Origin: Macrolepiota albuminosa
Taxonomy: Eukaryota; Basidiomycota; Agaricomycetes; Agaricales; Agaricaceae
Direction of reading: 5' to 3'
Assembly: GCA_027475525.1 (NCBI GenBank)
Contig: JAMWFC010000081.1
Location: 62,001 to 126,000, forward strand
DNA: 64,000 bases
Below, one piece after another: positions 54,601-64,000 of the stretch. A program made the position numbers and the translations under genes. Every line of letters begins with the position of its first letter. The stretch's first letter is position 1. The notes below the pieces were generated by a model, which was given only the letters and a program-made list of their open reading frames with translations, searched no databases and was not told the DNA's origin.

Positions 54601-55833
54601 TCCAACATTAAACCCAAGACTCGAATGCGATCTGTCCCTGTCGGTCCCAGCTGCAGGGTACTGATACTCGGACATCAAAATATGGCTCGACTGCGCTCTC
54701 GTGCCTGTGGGCCTACCGTACGCATACCCATGCTCCCTCAGGCCATGGCCCACCTCCGATTTGGTTCCCCTCGTCTTGATCAGCGTCCTGGTGATGCCGG
54801 CACCGCGTCCTTTGATGGTCTCCTCTCCCTCACCATCATCATCATCACTCGCACTGTCATCACCATCCTCGTCCCCATCTGAATCGGCATAGGCAAGCGC
54901 AGACGACCTTGTCCTCGGCCGCTGTGTCTGTCCAGCCTGAGCATAAAGGGGCTGCGGACCTGGACTCGGGGCGCGCACAGAAGGTACAGGCGAGCCACCT
55001 GTGCTGCGTCGCGCATGTGCCTCGCGGAACGCGGCGACAGAGATGCGCTGGAACGAATCGGTGCTTGTGCCTCGTTGGCGGGGGAGCGGGGCCGAGAAGG
55101 TGGAACTTGTAGGCGAGAGACTGGTGGTAGGCGTAGAAAGGAATGTAGTATTATTTGTATTAGAGGGAGGGGGACCAACGTGTCTGAACGACTTGAGGTT
55201 GAACGACGAGTCTGTAGACGAAGGTGAAGCAGCAGGGGGCTTTGTGTTTGTGGGAGACGTGTTTTTGGGGACAGACTTGGACCAGTGAAAGAAACCTGGT
55301 TTCTTGGGGGGGACAGGGGCTGACGAGAGGGGGGATGATTCGTTGGGCAATGAACGCGTGGAAAGGGCACTGTGTGGGTCTGCATAGGCAGCAAAGATAG
55401 CGGACTTTGAGGGAGGAGGGCGCAGGCGGCGGACATCGAGGTCGCTGGCGGTGGTGCTGGTGCTGCTGCGCGGGGATCGGACGTAAGAGGGGCGCGGGGG
55501 CGTGCTGAAGTGTGAGTCGTGGCCCGTGCTCACGAACGACGTCGTCGAGGCGGCAGCGGCAGCGGCAGACTCAGACTGCTGCGGCTGCTGACGCTGCTTT
55601 TTGCGGGAAAACGGGAGGCGCAGCTTGCTTGTGCTGGCTGGGGCGACGGCGGGATACACGCCCCCGTACGCTCCTTCATGCTGCTGCACACTCCGCCCGT
55701 TCGGGCTCGACGGCAGATACCTGTCCGCAGTCACATAGTCTGTCGGTGATGAAAAGGCAGAGTCCGTCTCGCCACCCTCTTGCCTGGTGGCACGCTGCTT
55801 CTTTCTGCCAAAGAGGCCTGCCAGAGAAGGCAT
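51659..55833 (-). CDS. large low-complexity protein, unknown function
   Basis: Three exons (54510-55833, 52580-54459, 51659-52519) give 1354 aa. The N-terminus is basic (LFGRKKQR), then come Ser/Thr/Pro-rich stretches, an acidic run near residues 300-320 (DSDGDEDGDD...), a second long acidic run in exon 2 (EEEDDDDDDEEEEEEE region), and many SxxRR/SPxR sites. The C-terminal 280 residues are very rich in Gly, Met and Asn (NMNMNMPMPGMNMNMGGM) with a Gln/Ala helix (QQAMMYAKQAYQMAVAQQ) and end APPPSSWRAGGF. I recognise no folded domain. The basic and phospho-site-rich sequence suits a cytoskeletal, polarity or RNA-associated scaffold, but that is a guess. Third positions are strongly GC-rich, unlike the neighbouring intergenic DNA. 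Confidence 0.75.
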
Positions 55834-58168
55834 GTCGACGGCGTGCTGGACAGCGAGCAGATAGCTGAGGTGACGATGAGAACAAAAGAAAAGGACTAGC
55901 GAGCCGTCGTCGCCCGTCGTCGTGCGTTTACGAAAAAGTTTGACAGGCTGACCAGAATAGGCATCCGGAGATTCTTCACGCGCACGTGTTATGTACTTTA
56001 CATCTCTAATTACTTTTTGTGCTATTCCTCCCCCTGCTCAGCATACCAGCTGCACACCATATCCATTCGTATTATTAACCAACTAACACCACACCCTGGG
56101 CCTCACATCATCCTCTTGGGAGCCTCACCTTACCCCCGACTCGGATGCATGTCGAGATGAGCATAACTGACACCTCCGTCCCAGGACTGACAGTCGCTGA
56201 GAGCAATCCTCCTCTCCATCATTCCACATGGCGGCTAGTATCAAAAAACCCGTCGGCATGTTTGTGATTGACACATGTGCATACTTTTCTTGGTTCTTCC
56301 AAGGAATCCTCGCAGTGCTTCTTCTTCCATGTCGACATACACGGCTCCACGTCCCGGGTGCAGATACTCCGCATCCTCAAGCTCCAAGTCATGCGCGTCC
56401 ATTCACGACGTCTCAACTCGGGTCCCCTAAATAAACTTGCCGAAACAGCAAACCATCCATGGAGCGAAATCGCACAATGGCCGTACATCACCGAAATCGC
56501 CCAAGAACAAAAATTTAAATAAACATCGGCAAGAGTTATACTCTAACGCAAGTTTCTGATCTTATCACGAAACCCCCTGCATACTCCCATCAGAGGGACT
56601 TTTTCTGTAATCGACGGAGGACAAGCGATATATATGTAAAACTCTGACTTATTATGTATGTCCATAGATCGTCCAACAGAGTCCACATCTGAATCGGATT
56701 GCCGATCCCCCTCACATACATGGAGCAGGTCTAACCTTGTCTGAGCTGAGCCAGCACAGCGAGATTGATTCACGCAATCATGCATCACCGTCCCGTCCCG
56801 GTGTTCTGAACTCTAACTTTGTCCCCCGCCTTGAATGTAACGTATATTTCCTCTCACGGTGCGCCACAAATTGTAACCCAATCCACTTACCTCGGTATCC
56901 TCTCCATGACGCCCAGACTACTTCAACAGATCGGACATGTAGCATGTAGAGGCCCCCAAGTCGAGTAGACCCCGCCTGACATAGGGCGGCAGGCCAAAAA
57001 AAAAATCCAAAAAAAAAAAAAAAGATTCCTCCATGAGTCATTCAGATTCAGTCCATTCAACCACGCATGCATGCATGCATGTACGACATCACCCCCACCC
57101 CTGTCGAATCAAACACCGCGCAACGAAAAGGAAACTCAAAAGCCTGAACAACGCGAGGCGAGGGAGTACACACATTCGCATTCGCGGCGCCACATACCCA
57201 CTTACACCATTCCTCCTGTACATCCTATCCATATCCTATTCTATTCTACATTCCTTACCCGACTCTTTCCAAACCACGAATCCGAGCCCACCGGTCGACT
57301 CGAATTCCATACATAATTCCAGAAAAGCCATCTCCGTTCCGTTCGATCCGGGTGAGTCGGGGTGGGGTCGGGATCGGGTCGGGGGTCAATACATACATAT
57401 GTAGCTCCCTTCGTCCTCTGACGAATATGGATGGCTTTTCTGGAATACTTTTCACATGTACAGCTATGGGAGTATTTTACGATTACGATCACGATCACGA
57501 TCACGATTACGCTTTACACTGCATTACATTACATTACGAGACAATGTGCTGTATCCGTCATACCATATAACCAGAGAGGTCTGTTGACATCATACATGCA
57601 GTACGACACAGGGTTTTAAGATAAGATGAGAATGTATTCACATGGACATTGGATAGGACAGCACAGCATTTCTGAAGCTCGAATCGAAGACACCCGATCC
57701 GAACTGTCGACTTTGATATATACACACACACCTAAGCTCTAAATCTCCTATGAAACCGGAGTAACGCTTACTACGTTGTCTTTTTCCCAACACTCCTTTC
57801 TTTCCTTTCTTTATTTCTCTTCTTCTTTTTTCTTCCTCTTTTTTTTTATCATTCTTTTTTATCATTCACGAGACACCTACCTGGACTCACGTACATATAA
57901 CATATAACATATCACAGACATCCACGCCAAGCTAAATTACCTACTACACTTAACTTTACTGAGATTATACTTAGGTTGATCTGCATAGGTACTTACAATT
58001 ACACTCAAATATAGTCAGTTGTTTATGCGAGACTGCGGATTATACTTACGTTGATTTGTATAGCGTTGAGGTCTTAAGTTTCTGACAGGAACCTGTGTGT
58101 AATCTTACTTACTCTCTCCTGTTAGTACAACTAGTTGATATCTAGTGCTCGTGAGCAAAAGCCGGTTC

Positions 58169-58338
58169 ACCCTCAGTCCGTGATAAAAATGACTGAGGGT
58201 GCTTGTTAGTACTGTTAGAAGCCAGTACCTGTGAGCTAAGAACAGTTTATAAGTACGTTCTATAGGTATAGTTAGTTCGTAAGTCGGTAGTACTGTTGTG
58301 ATTACTTACCCCTCAGTCCGGTATAAGAAACTGAGGGG
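58169..58338. repeat. pair of related stem-loops
   Basis: ACCCTCAGTC...GACTGAGGGT (58169-58200, 10 bp, 12-nt loop) and CCCCTCAGT...ACTGAGGGG (58309-58338, 9 bp, 12-nt loop) have nearly the same stem and loop (loops contain GATAA/GTATAA). The space between them has GTAC/GTTAGT-rich repeats. Confidence 0.6.
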
Positions 58339-59114
58339 CTCGTCTGCAGCAGCGACGAATATATATATCTACGTGATAACAATGGAGGAAACTAGAGAAA
58401 GGAGCGTTGACAATGGATGCGATGGCCTGGCCCTGTGTAACAATGGACGTGGTGGCCAAACTTTGTGTGGTAAGCGGCTGGTGTGATATCTGTGAAATGT
58501 TAAAATACTGAAAAGTACCGTATGGGATATATATTTATTCAACATTTGTTCAGTTTATCATGATGGGAGAAAGGAATTATGATAATGCGGTATAATGAAA
58601 GGGTGGCGCGACTTACGGTGTCCTTGATAAACGTATCGCAACACTCAAAAATTGGAATGCACGAAGTGAGCACAAAAATTCGCCTTGCAATGTCATCAGC
58701 AGCGAACGAGAATCCAAAAAAAAAACGCAGGCAAAGATGCCAAACACCTACGTTTTGTCTTTATGTTCGACGGGGTCATCAAAACCTCTTATCCTCTTTG
58801 ACAGTATCCCTGAGCATAGTTATCAAGCTTGGCTTTTCTCAAAACAATAAATTCCCGCAAGGACAATAACCTCCAGCTCTCCACAAGACAATAAGTATTC
58901 TCTTTTTCAGACAATATCGTAAATATCATACCCTGACTCGATCACTCATCGCGCGCCCTGACAAAGATACATCACCGATCTTATGCCTCGAGAACAATTA
59001 GCGCTTCCTATTTTGGCCTAACCACGTCCGCCACTTGACCTAAATTAGTAAATGCATCTCTCCCGCCATCCTTGTTCCCGTACCTTGCAATCAGGCTCAC
59101 CCAATCCCAAAACA

Positions 59115-59120
59115 TATAAG
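59115..59120 (+). promoter_or_regulatory. TATA box of the pheromone gene
   Basis: TATAAG lies 69 bp before the start codon in CATATAAGAACC. Position and sequence suit a strongly expressed short gene. Confidence 0.5.
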
Positions 59121-59188
59121 AACCCTCTGAACAGGATCCAAAAGTCCCCAGGATCACACAGAACCTATATTCACCTCACCTAATCTCA

Positions 59189-59299
59189 ATGGATTCTTTC
59201 GTCGCCCTCAACCTCTCTTCCAACCCCACTGATTTCCAGCCTGTCAACCAAGAGACCGGCGGTGACGGCAGTCAACAATCATACTGCATCGTTGCTTAG
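59189..59299 (+). CDS. lipopeptide mating pheromone precursor
   Basis: An intronless 36-codon gene begins MDSFVALNLSSNPTDFQPV and ends QQSYCIVA. It is too short for an ordinary ORF scan. A C-terminal CaaX box (Cys-Ile-Val-Ala), an MDSF start and a polar middle with an acid/amide pair (NQET) before a short Gly/Ser-rich end are the hallmarks of basidiomycete B-locus pheromone precursors. After farnesylation of Cys33, removal of the last three residues and cutting near Glu22, a peptide of about 10-12 residues would be exported to act on an STE3-type receptor. No receptor gene is visible in the window, so it may be a non-mating-type or outlying member. Confidence 0.8.
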   Translation: MDSFVALNLSSNPTDFQPVNQETGGDGSQQSYCIVA

Positions 59300-61758
59300 A
59301 CACTCGCGCCACGGCGGCATATCATTGATTATTCCTCTGTAAGCTCTTTTAAGACGCTCTTTATGCCGATCTGCACTTACATTTGACTGGACAGTTAACC
59401 GACTCTCTTCTATTCATTATTCGTATTTATCTATCTTCGTTCGAAGGAGGATTGGACTTGGAAAGACTTTTGTGGATATGGATACCAGATATTATATTAC
59501 CTTTTGAACTCTTTGGGTGGAATGGTCGTCTTTGGTTCTCGATAGGCTCTAAGTAACTTGGGTTGGAAATTCAGCAGGTTTATTTATTCTTCCGGGCGTG
59601 ATCATGTTTTCACAGCAAATGTGGATCCATCGAGTATGTGATGGTTCAGATTTTAGGGTTTGTGCTAGTCAAGTGGAGCGAGAACCATACCAAGTCGCCC
59701 GTGGACGACATGGGTGACATCATGAATTGTTGATGGAATAATCCAGAAATGGAACATTTAGGAGAGAAACGCATTCTGCGTTAGAATACAATGTGTCCTC
59801 GGTGCTTAGAAAGATATCTTAAACACAGCATGCCTAGGTGAAAGAGTCAGAACGTTGTATCCCACACAACGTCCCCACGGAAACCGTACTGACAGATCGG
59901 AAAAAGAGTTTTCGACACAAGTATAAGGAAACATGCCGCGGTAACATTGAAGGTTATAACGAGAAAAGCTCGCGAGCCCTGACGGAGAATGTTCAACAAG
60001 GCCAGGCATTTACATAAATTACCTAGCTGATGAACCTCGAGATTTTTAACGCAGAAGCAGACGTGAATATCAACGCGAAGCAACGAGTGAAAATCACGGA
60101 GAAATAACCTAGGCATGATATAAACGTTGAGGGCACGGCACCCATGGCTCCCTCAACTGAAATATCTCTCCCACAAATTCCAGAGAGACAGATTGTTATG
60201 ATGACGTGTACAACCGAGGACTGTAGACCTTCTAAAAGCAGTAGAGATATAACACGGAGAGGAATTCACACCTACTTGAAAGCTCAATGTGATCTTTTCC
60301 TCACGCAGCTATAAACAAAAATCCTTGGACCATCGTGCGTAGGCCCGGATACTACTAGCGTGAGAGTCGAAGCAACATACAAAGCTTAGGTATTTTAGGA
60401 TGCCCGCAGTAGAATGGAGAGAATACATGTGGTCTTCCCTTCCCAGACGATGTCTTTGGCTCTTCTGCGACGATTATGTCATTTACTCCGTAAGGAGTGG
60501 TCAGGATGTCAATCGAGATTATAATGAAAACGAGTTCACGTTTCGAAATTGTGCTGCTAAGCCCAGAGATTAAGTCAAAGGATTTGGGAGTGATTAGAGG
60601 CCAACGACCAAGAACAAGTACAACGCAAGTACAAGCCTATTGAATGGCAGTCTGAGAGGCATGACGTAGAGCATACAGATCTGAGCTGTCCTCACGAGGC
60701 TATCACCTGCACTACGATATGGGTCGCTGTGTGAATACTCACACGTACACCTAGAATTTGAACAGGGTCGAGATCAGAAACAACGTATCAAAGTAACAAA
60801 CTCGCGATATTCGCGGGAAAAGAACGAGGTGTGATTATTGCTATCCATCTAGATGCAATCGTGCTGTGATATCCATGATTTTAAGGAAACCCGTACACGA
60901 AGCCTGAACTTCATTAGATAGAGCCTTCGTAGCATAAGTCCGTGACATCATGGGTGCAAAACCAAATCCATGGCGTTTGAGGGTGGCCTTTGAAGTTCCC
61001 GTAAAAGGAAAGACTCAGACAAAGTAAAGTAATAAAATCAAACAAGTTGAAGGATCTATCGGATAGCAAATATTCTCACGGAAGAATAGACAGTTCTTCT
61101 ACCCAAGAATTACTTGTCAACGCCAGTTCACTCTCTTGACGACTCTCTATTCAGCTGGAAGACCACCCATGGCCCACTGAATACTCATGAGTGCTGAGAG
61201 TGACCGAGTTTATATCAGAAAAACAAACACGAACACCATGATTGCACAAATAGCAAGTCCTCCAAGGCCATCTTGACTGCCATAGCAACCTTGGAATGTT
61301 GACACGATCGTCCATCACGAAGGCCTTGAGCTAAAGAATATTTAGAATTTTCAAACCTCAGGCAGACGTCGAAGGATATGTATTATAAGTGCAGTAAAGG
61401 AGACTATCGTCTTTTCCATACGTATAAGCGTCTCGGGGTAACAGGTATTCACGGGTCACAGGAATCTGGGTGAAACGTAGATGTAAATGGGGTAAGTATG
61501 TATGAAGGTCGTGAAGTAGAGAAGGAAGACAAAAAAATATGTAGACGCGCGGAAATGCGCGGGGTCCTGTCATGAAAAAAGTACTCACAATCTGAATAAA
61601 GAGTAAAGAACAAGACAGTCAACAAAAAGAAAAGTGTGAGAAAGTCCATTTACTCTTCTATACAGGGGGATATCGAAGTTGCAAAAAGTCGTAAGTGTAA
61701 TGTTTTTTGAATATCGTCAAGTGTCTTGTTGTCCTATCCAATCCGATCCAATAACTAC
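59300..61758. other. 2.5 kb without a gene
   Basis: Contains the 3' region of the pheromone gene and the 3' end of chitin synthase. I looked for further short frames ending in CaaX and found none that convinced. The rest is featureless by eye. Confidence 0.45.
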
Positions 61759-64000
61759 TCAACTGTCGCCTTGGTAACCAGGCTGTGGTGGTGCTGCCCC
61801 CGGCGGCAGAGTAAACCCTTGAGAATTCCTGGAGTATCGATTTTGTGGTGGCGCCTGCGAGTTAGGTCTTTGCCTTCCTTGCCGCGAAACCCTGCGTACG
61901 CCCTCGGGCCCGGGGACCGGCCCAGAGTCCGTCAGACGCACACCACGGTTGCCATACACCGACGGGCGGTTGTTTGGGTTTGCTCCAATGTTTGAACTCA
62001 TTGCATCATCGTTAGCATAATCAGGGCTCCACGACTGCTGAGGATAGTCGTCGTACGTCATAGCCGTAGGGGTCGAGACAACGGAGCGGAAGGGATTCTG
62101 TATGTCCTGCTGTGGGCTAGGATTCGTATATACAGGCGAATTTAGTCGCTGGGTCGAAATGCTTGGGACGGACTCGACAGAATCGTGACCGGCCGAGAAT
62201 GAGTGATGGGGACTTGGGATGAGGCGGTTGTGTGCAGCCGAGGAGCCCGAGTCGGAAACATCTTCACTGTTTCGAGACATGCCCACCGTTGAAGTGGAAG
62301 ACATAAGTGGTCGGTTCACAGCAAGGGGGGCAGGGAGCATAAGAAGGGCGTTCGAGTCGTGCCGTGAGCGTGGGTTAAGGTATTGGCTCGTGTCTACTGT
62401 GCTGTTATCGTTGTAATTAGCCGAGTTTTGTGCATGAGTGGCGTCCGACGTTGACGCAATCGAGTATCGATTACTGTCCGCCCTAGGAGTAACAGTCAGT
62501 GACCAACTAGATTAAAAATTATAGAATATACTTCTTTTCATAGAACGCCGAATCCCTCGACTGCGTCCCACTCTTCCACCTCCGATCCCTCTCAAACTCA
62601 GCCCACCTCTTCATAACGATATGCGTCGAATCAAACTCTCCCTCCTTATCTCCAGTCTCCGCCTTATCCGCACCCTCAACCTTTCTCGTCTGACCCCACG
62701 AGAAATCATCAAAGTGCCAGAATGCATACGCTGGTAAGATACCATTCCAAATCGGGAGCGAAATAAGGTACACAACCATCCATCCGACGTAGGCAACTTT
62801 GCGCGAGGTGACGACAATGAGTACACCCGGAAGACCGAGCACGATAGCGAGGAGAATGAGAGGAATTGTGGTGTTTGGACCACCGGGGATGATGGAGGAG
62901 ATGATGAGGTAAAGAGTGAAAGCAATGGCAGCAGGAAGGACAAGTGTGCCCGCAAGTTCCATACCGACAACAAATTGCATTGAGAAACAGAACGTGCCAC
63001 AAAGATCGCGGACGAGTACGAGTTCAGCAAGGTTATGAATGGTCGAGTTAATCCAGCGTCTACGCTGCGAGAGCAGGACACGGAAGGTATCCGGGACAAT
63101 AGTCTTGCAGACAGCTTGTGGGCAAAACATATTTTTGCGTTTAGGGAAGGTTTTGAGTAAAAGGGTGGTGAGGTATCGATCTTCACCAAGGAGGAGCAAA
63201 TTCTTCTTGTGTAGCGTGTCGACAACGTTCTCGGAGTAGTGTTCAATAATGTCAGGATTCGCAAGAATAGGCACCCAATATCCAGAATCGCCTTTCGGGG
63301 CTTTAACGCGGTACATACTGAAGCAACCCGGCAAACAAGTGACACCACCAAACATAGACTCGAACGCCTTCGTCATGTGGTGTGAGATGTAGTACTCAAA
63401 GACTGTTATCAAGTTAAAACATTCAAGCGAGGGAAGATAAGGATCCACTTACCCTGCATCATTGTTACAAAGGTCTCAGCCTTATTAGCAATCTTCGTCT
63501 CCCCACAAAGCCCCATGATCTCCTCATCATGCACCATACAACTAACCATCCTCGTCATCGAATCCGGGAACACCTTCGTATCCGCATCAACACACAAAAT
63601 TAGTTCGTACCGATCCGGACTAATGCCCGTCACCCTCCATATTGAATTGAAGAACTCATACTCAAACGTCGTCATCCTCTCGTCGAACATGACCTTTTGC
63701 AAAAAAGCCATAAGCACGATCTGACTGTCACGCTTTCCACGATTTCCGGGCTTGGCTTCGTTCGCCTCAAGCGGGTTGCCGACCTTGGCAACGAGGACCA
63801 TCGGTACGCGTTGTTGCTTCGAGCGTTCAACCGTCGCATCGTCGTACTCGTAGAAACCCGCATACACCTTCGCCATGTTATGTCTTTTATGCCCATCCGC
63901 GATCGCCACATATGAATGAGGCTCGACCTCATGCGGGGGAATAATAAAATCCTTCATCATCCCCAAACATATTTCCGGCGTCGTAAGATCGTTGCCCTCA
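61759..64000 (-). CDS. chitin synthase, CHS3-type (class IV-like), C-terminal part
   Basis: Three visible exons (63453-64000, 62532-63402, 61759-62482) give about 714 residues; the N-terminus lies beyond the window. The catalytic domain shows [11 protein letters not shown], the acceptor-site [11 protein letters not shown] and the product-binding [12 protein letters not shown], all needed for activity. After them come membrane helices ([60 protein letters not shown]). The last 280 residues are Ser/Pro/Asn-rich and disordered. [17 protein letters not shown] matches the CHS3/class IV branch rather than class I-III. It polymerises chitin at the plasma membrane. Confidence 0.93.

Larger units (their letters stand above)
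55834..59188. other. 3.4 kb without a convincing gene
   Basis: The left end must hold the promoter of the low-complexity gene. The rest contains short unsupported frames, a GCAT repeat near 57067-57081, a GATCAC repeat near 57486-57510, a pyrimidine tract at 57780-57870, an imperfect 26-bp direct repeat (near 57963 and 58038) and two related hairpins near 58.2-58.3 kb. Repeat-rich, gene-poor DNA is common beside pheromone genes. Confidence 0.5.

Noticed and set aside
60143..60319. Short frame starting MAPSTEISLPQ as a second pheromone candidate
   Set aside because: It has several Cys but no CaaX end and runs to 58 residues without precursor features.
1..64000. CRISPR arrays, bacterial operons, ribosome binding sites
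   Set aside because: The window is plainly eukaryotic nuclear DNA with spliceosomal introns; no regularly spaced short repeats of CRISPR type were seen.

Overview
The window is nuclear DNA of a filamentous basidiomycete, most likely a mushroom-forming agaricomycete. Nearly every gene is split by introns of about 45-60 nt with GT...AG ends and CTRAY-type branch points. It holds a short lipopeptide pheromone precursor ending in a CaaX box, a CHS3-type chitin synthase, a chitin deacetylase with a TADDA motif, a eukaryotic RNA-dependent RNA polymerase and a Ty3/gypsy retrotransposon. I built the exon models by hand from splice consensus, reading frame and family similarity; none has been tested against transcripts.

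Layout. 0-9.3 kb: end of a C2H2 zinc-finger gene (+), a compact TRF4-type non-canonical poly(A) polymerase (-), a poorly resolved hypothetical gene (+), two related gene fragments (-), a small DAP-like gene (+), and ribosomal protein eL28 (-). A structured RNA resembling a box H/ACA snoRNA lies in the long fourth intron of the eL28 gene, with a second copy just beyond its 3' end. 9.3-15 kb: a weak hypothetical gene, a secreted chitin deacetylase (+) and a choline/ethanolamine phosphotransferase (+).

15.6-29.9 kb: two divergent, homologous genes that also share about 400 bp of upstream sequence. They are now separated by a 10.57-kb LTR retrotransposon (17820-28387) with indistinguishable 957-bp LTRs and a 4-bp target duplication. 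The element carries gag, protease and RT/RNase H/integrase in several frames. Between pol and the 3' LTR it also holds an antisense, five-exon gene for a 344-aa protein that I do not recognise.

30.4-41.1 kb: SMC4 (condensin, 20 exons, -) and an RNA-dependent RNA polymerase (+) diverge from a 285-bp shared promoter interval. 42.5-51 kb: a conserved fungal TPR protein (-), a decayed gag-like relic (+), thioredoxin (-) and a Sec14/CRAL-TRIO protein (+). 51.6-64 kb: a 1354-aa low-complexity protein (-), 3.4 kb without a convincing gene, a 36-aa pheromone precursor (+), 2.5 kb without a gene, and the C-terminal half of a chitin synthase (-) running off the window.

Most genes are ordinary housekeeping or cell-wall genes without operon logic. 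The points worth following are the duplicated structured RNA, the antisense gene inside the retrotransposon, the pheromone gene, the RdRP whose catalytic motif lies on a 12-nt micro-exon, and two perfect tandem duplications with exactly the same 77-bp period. The shared period suggests assembly joins, and one of them breaks the retrotransposon pol frame.
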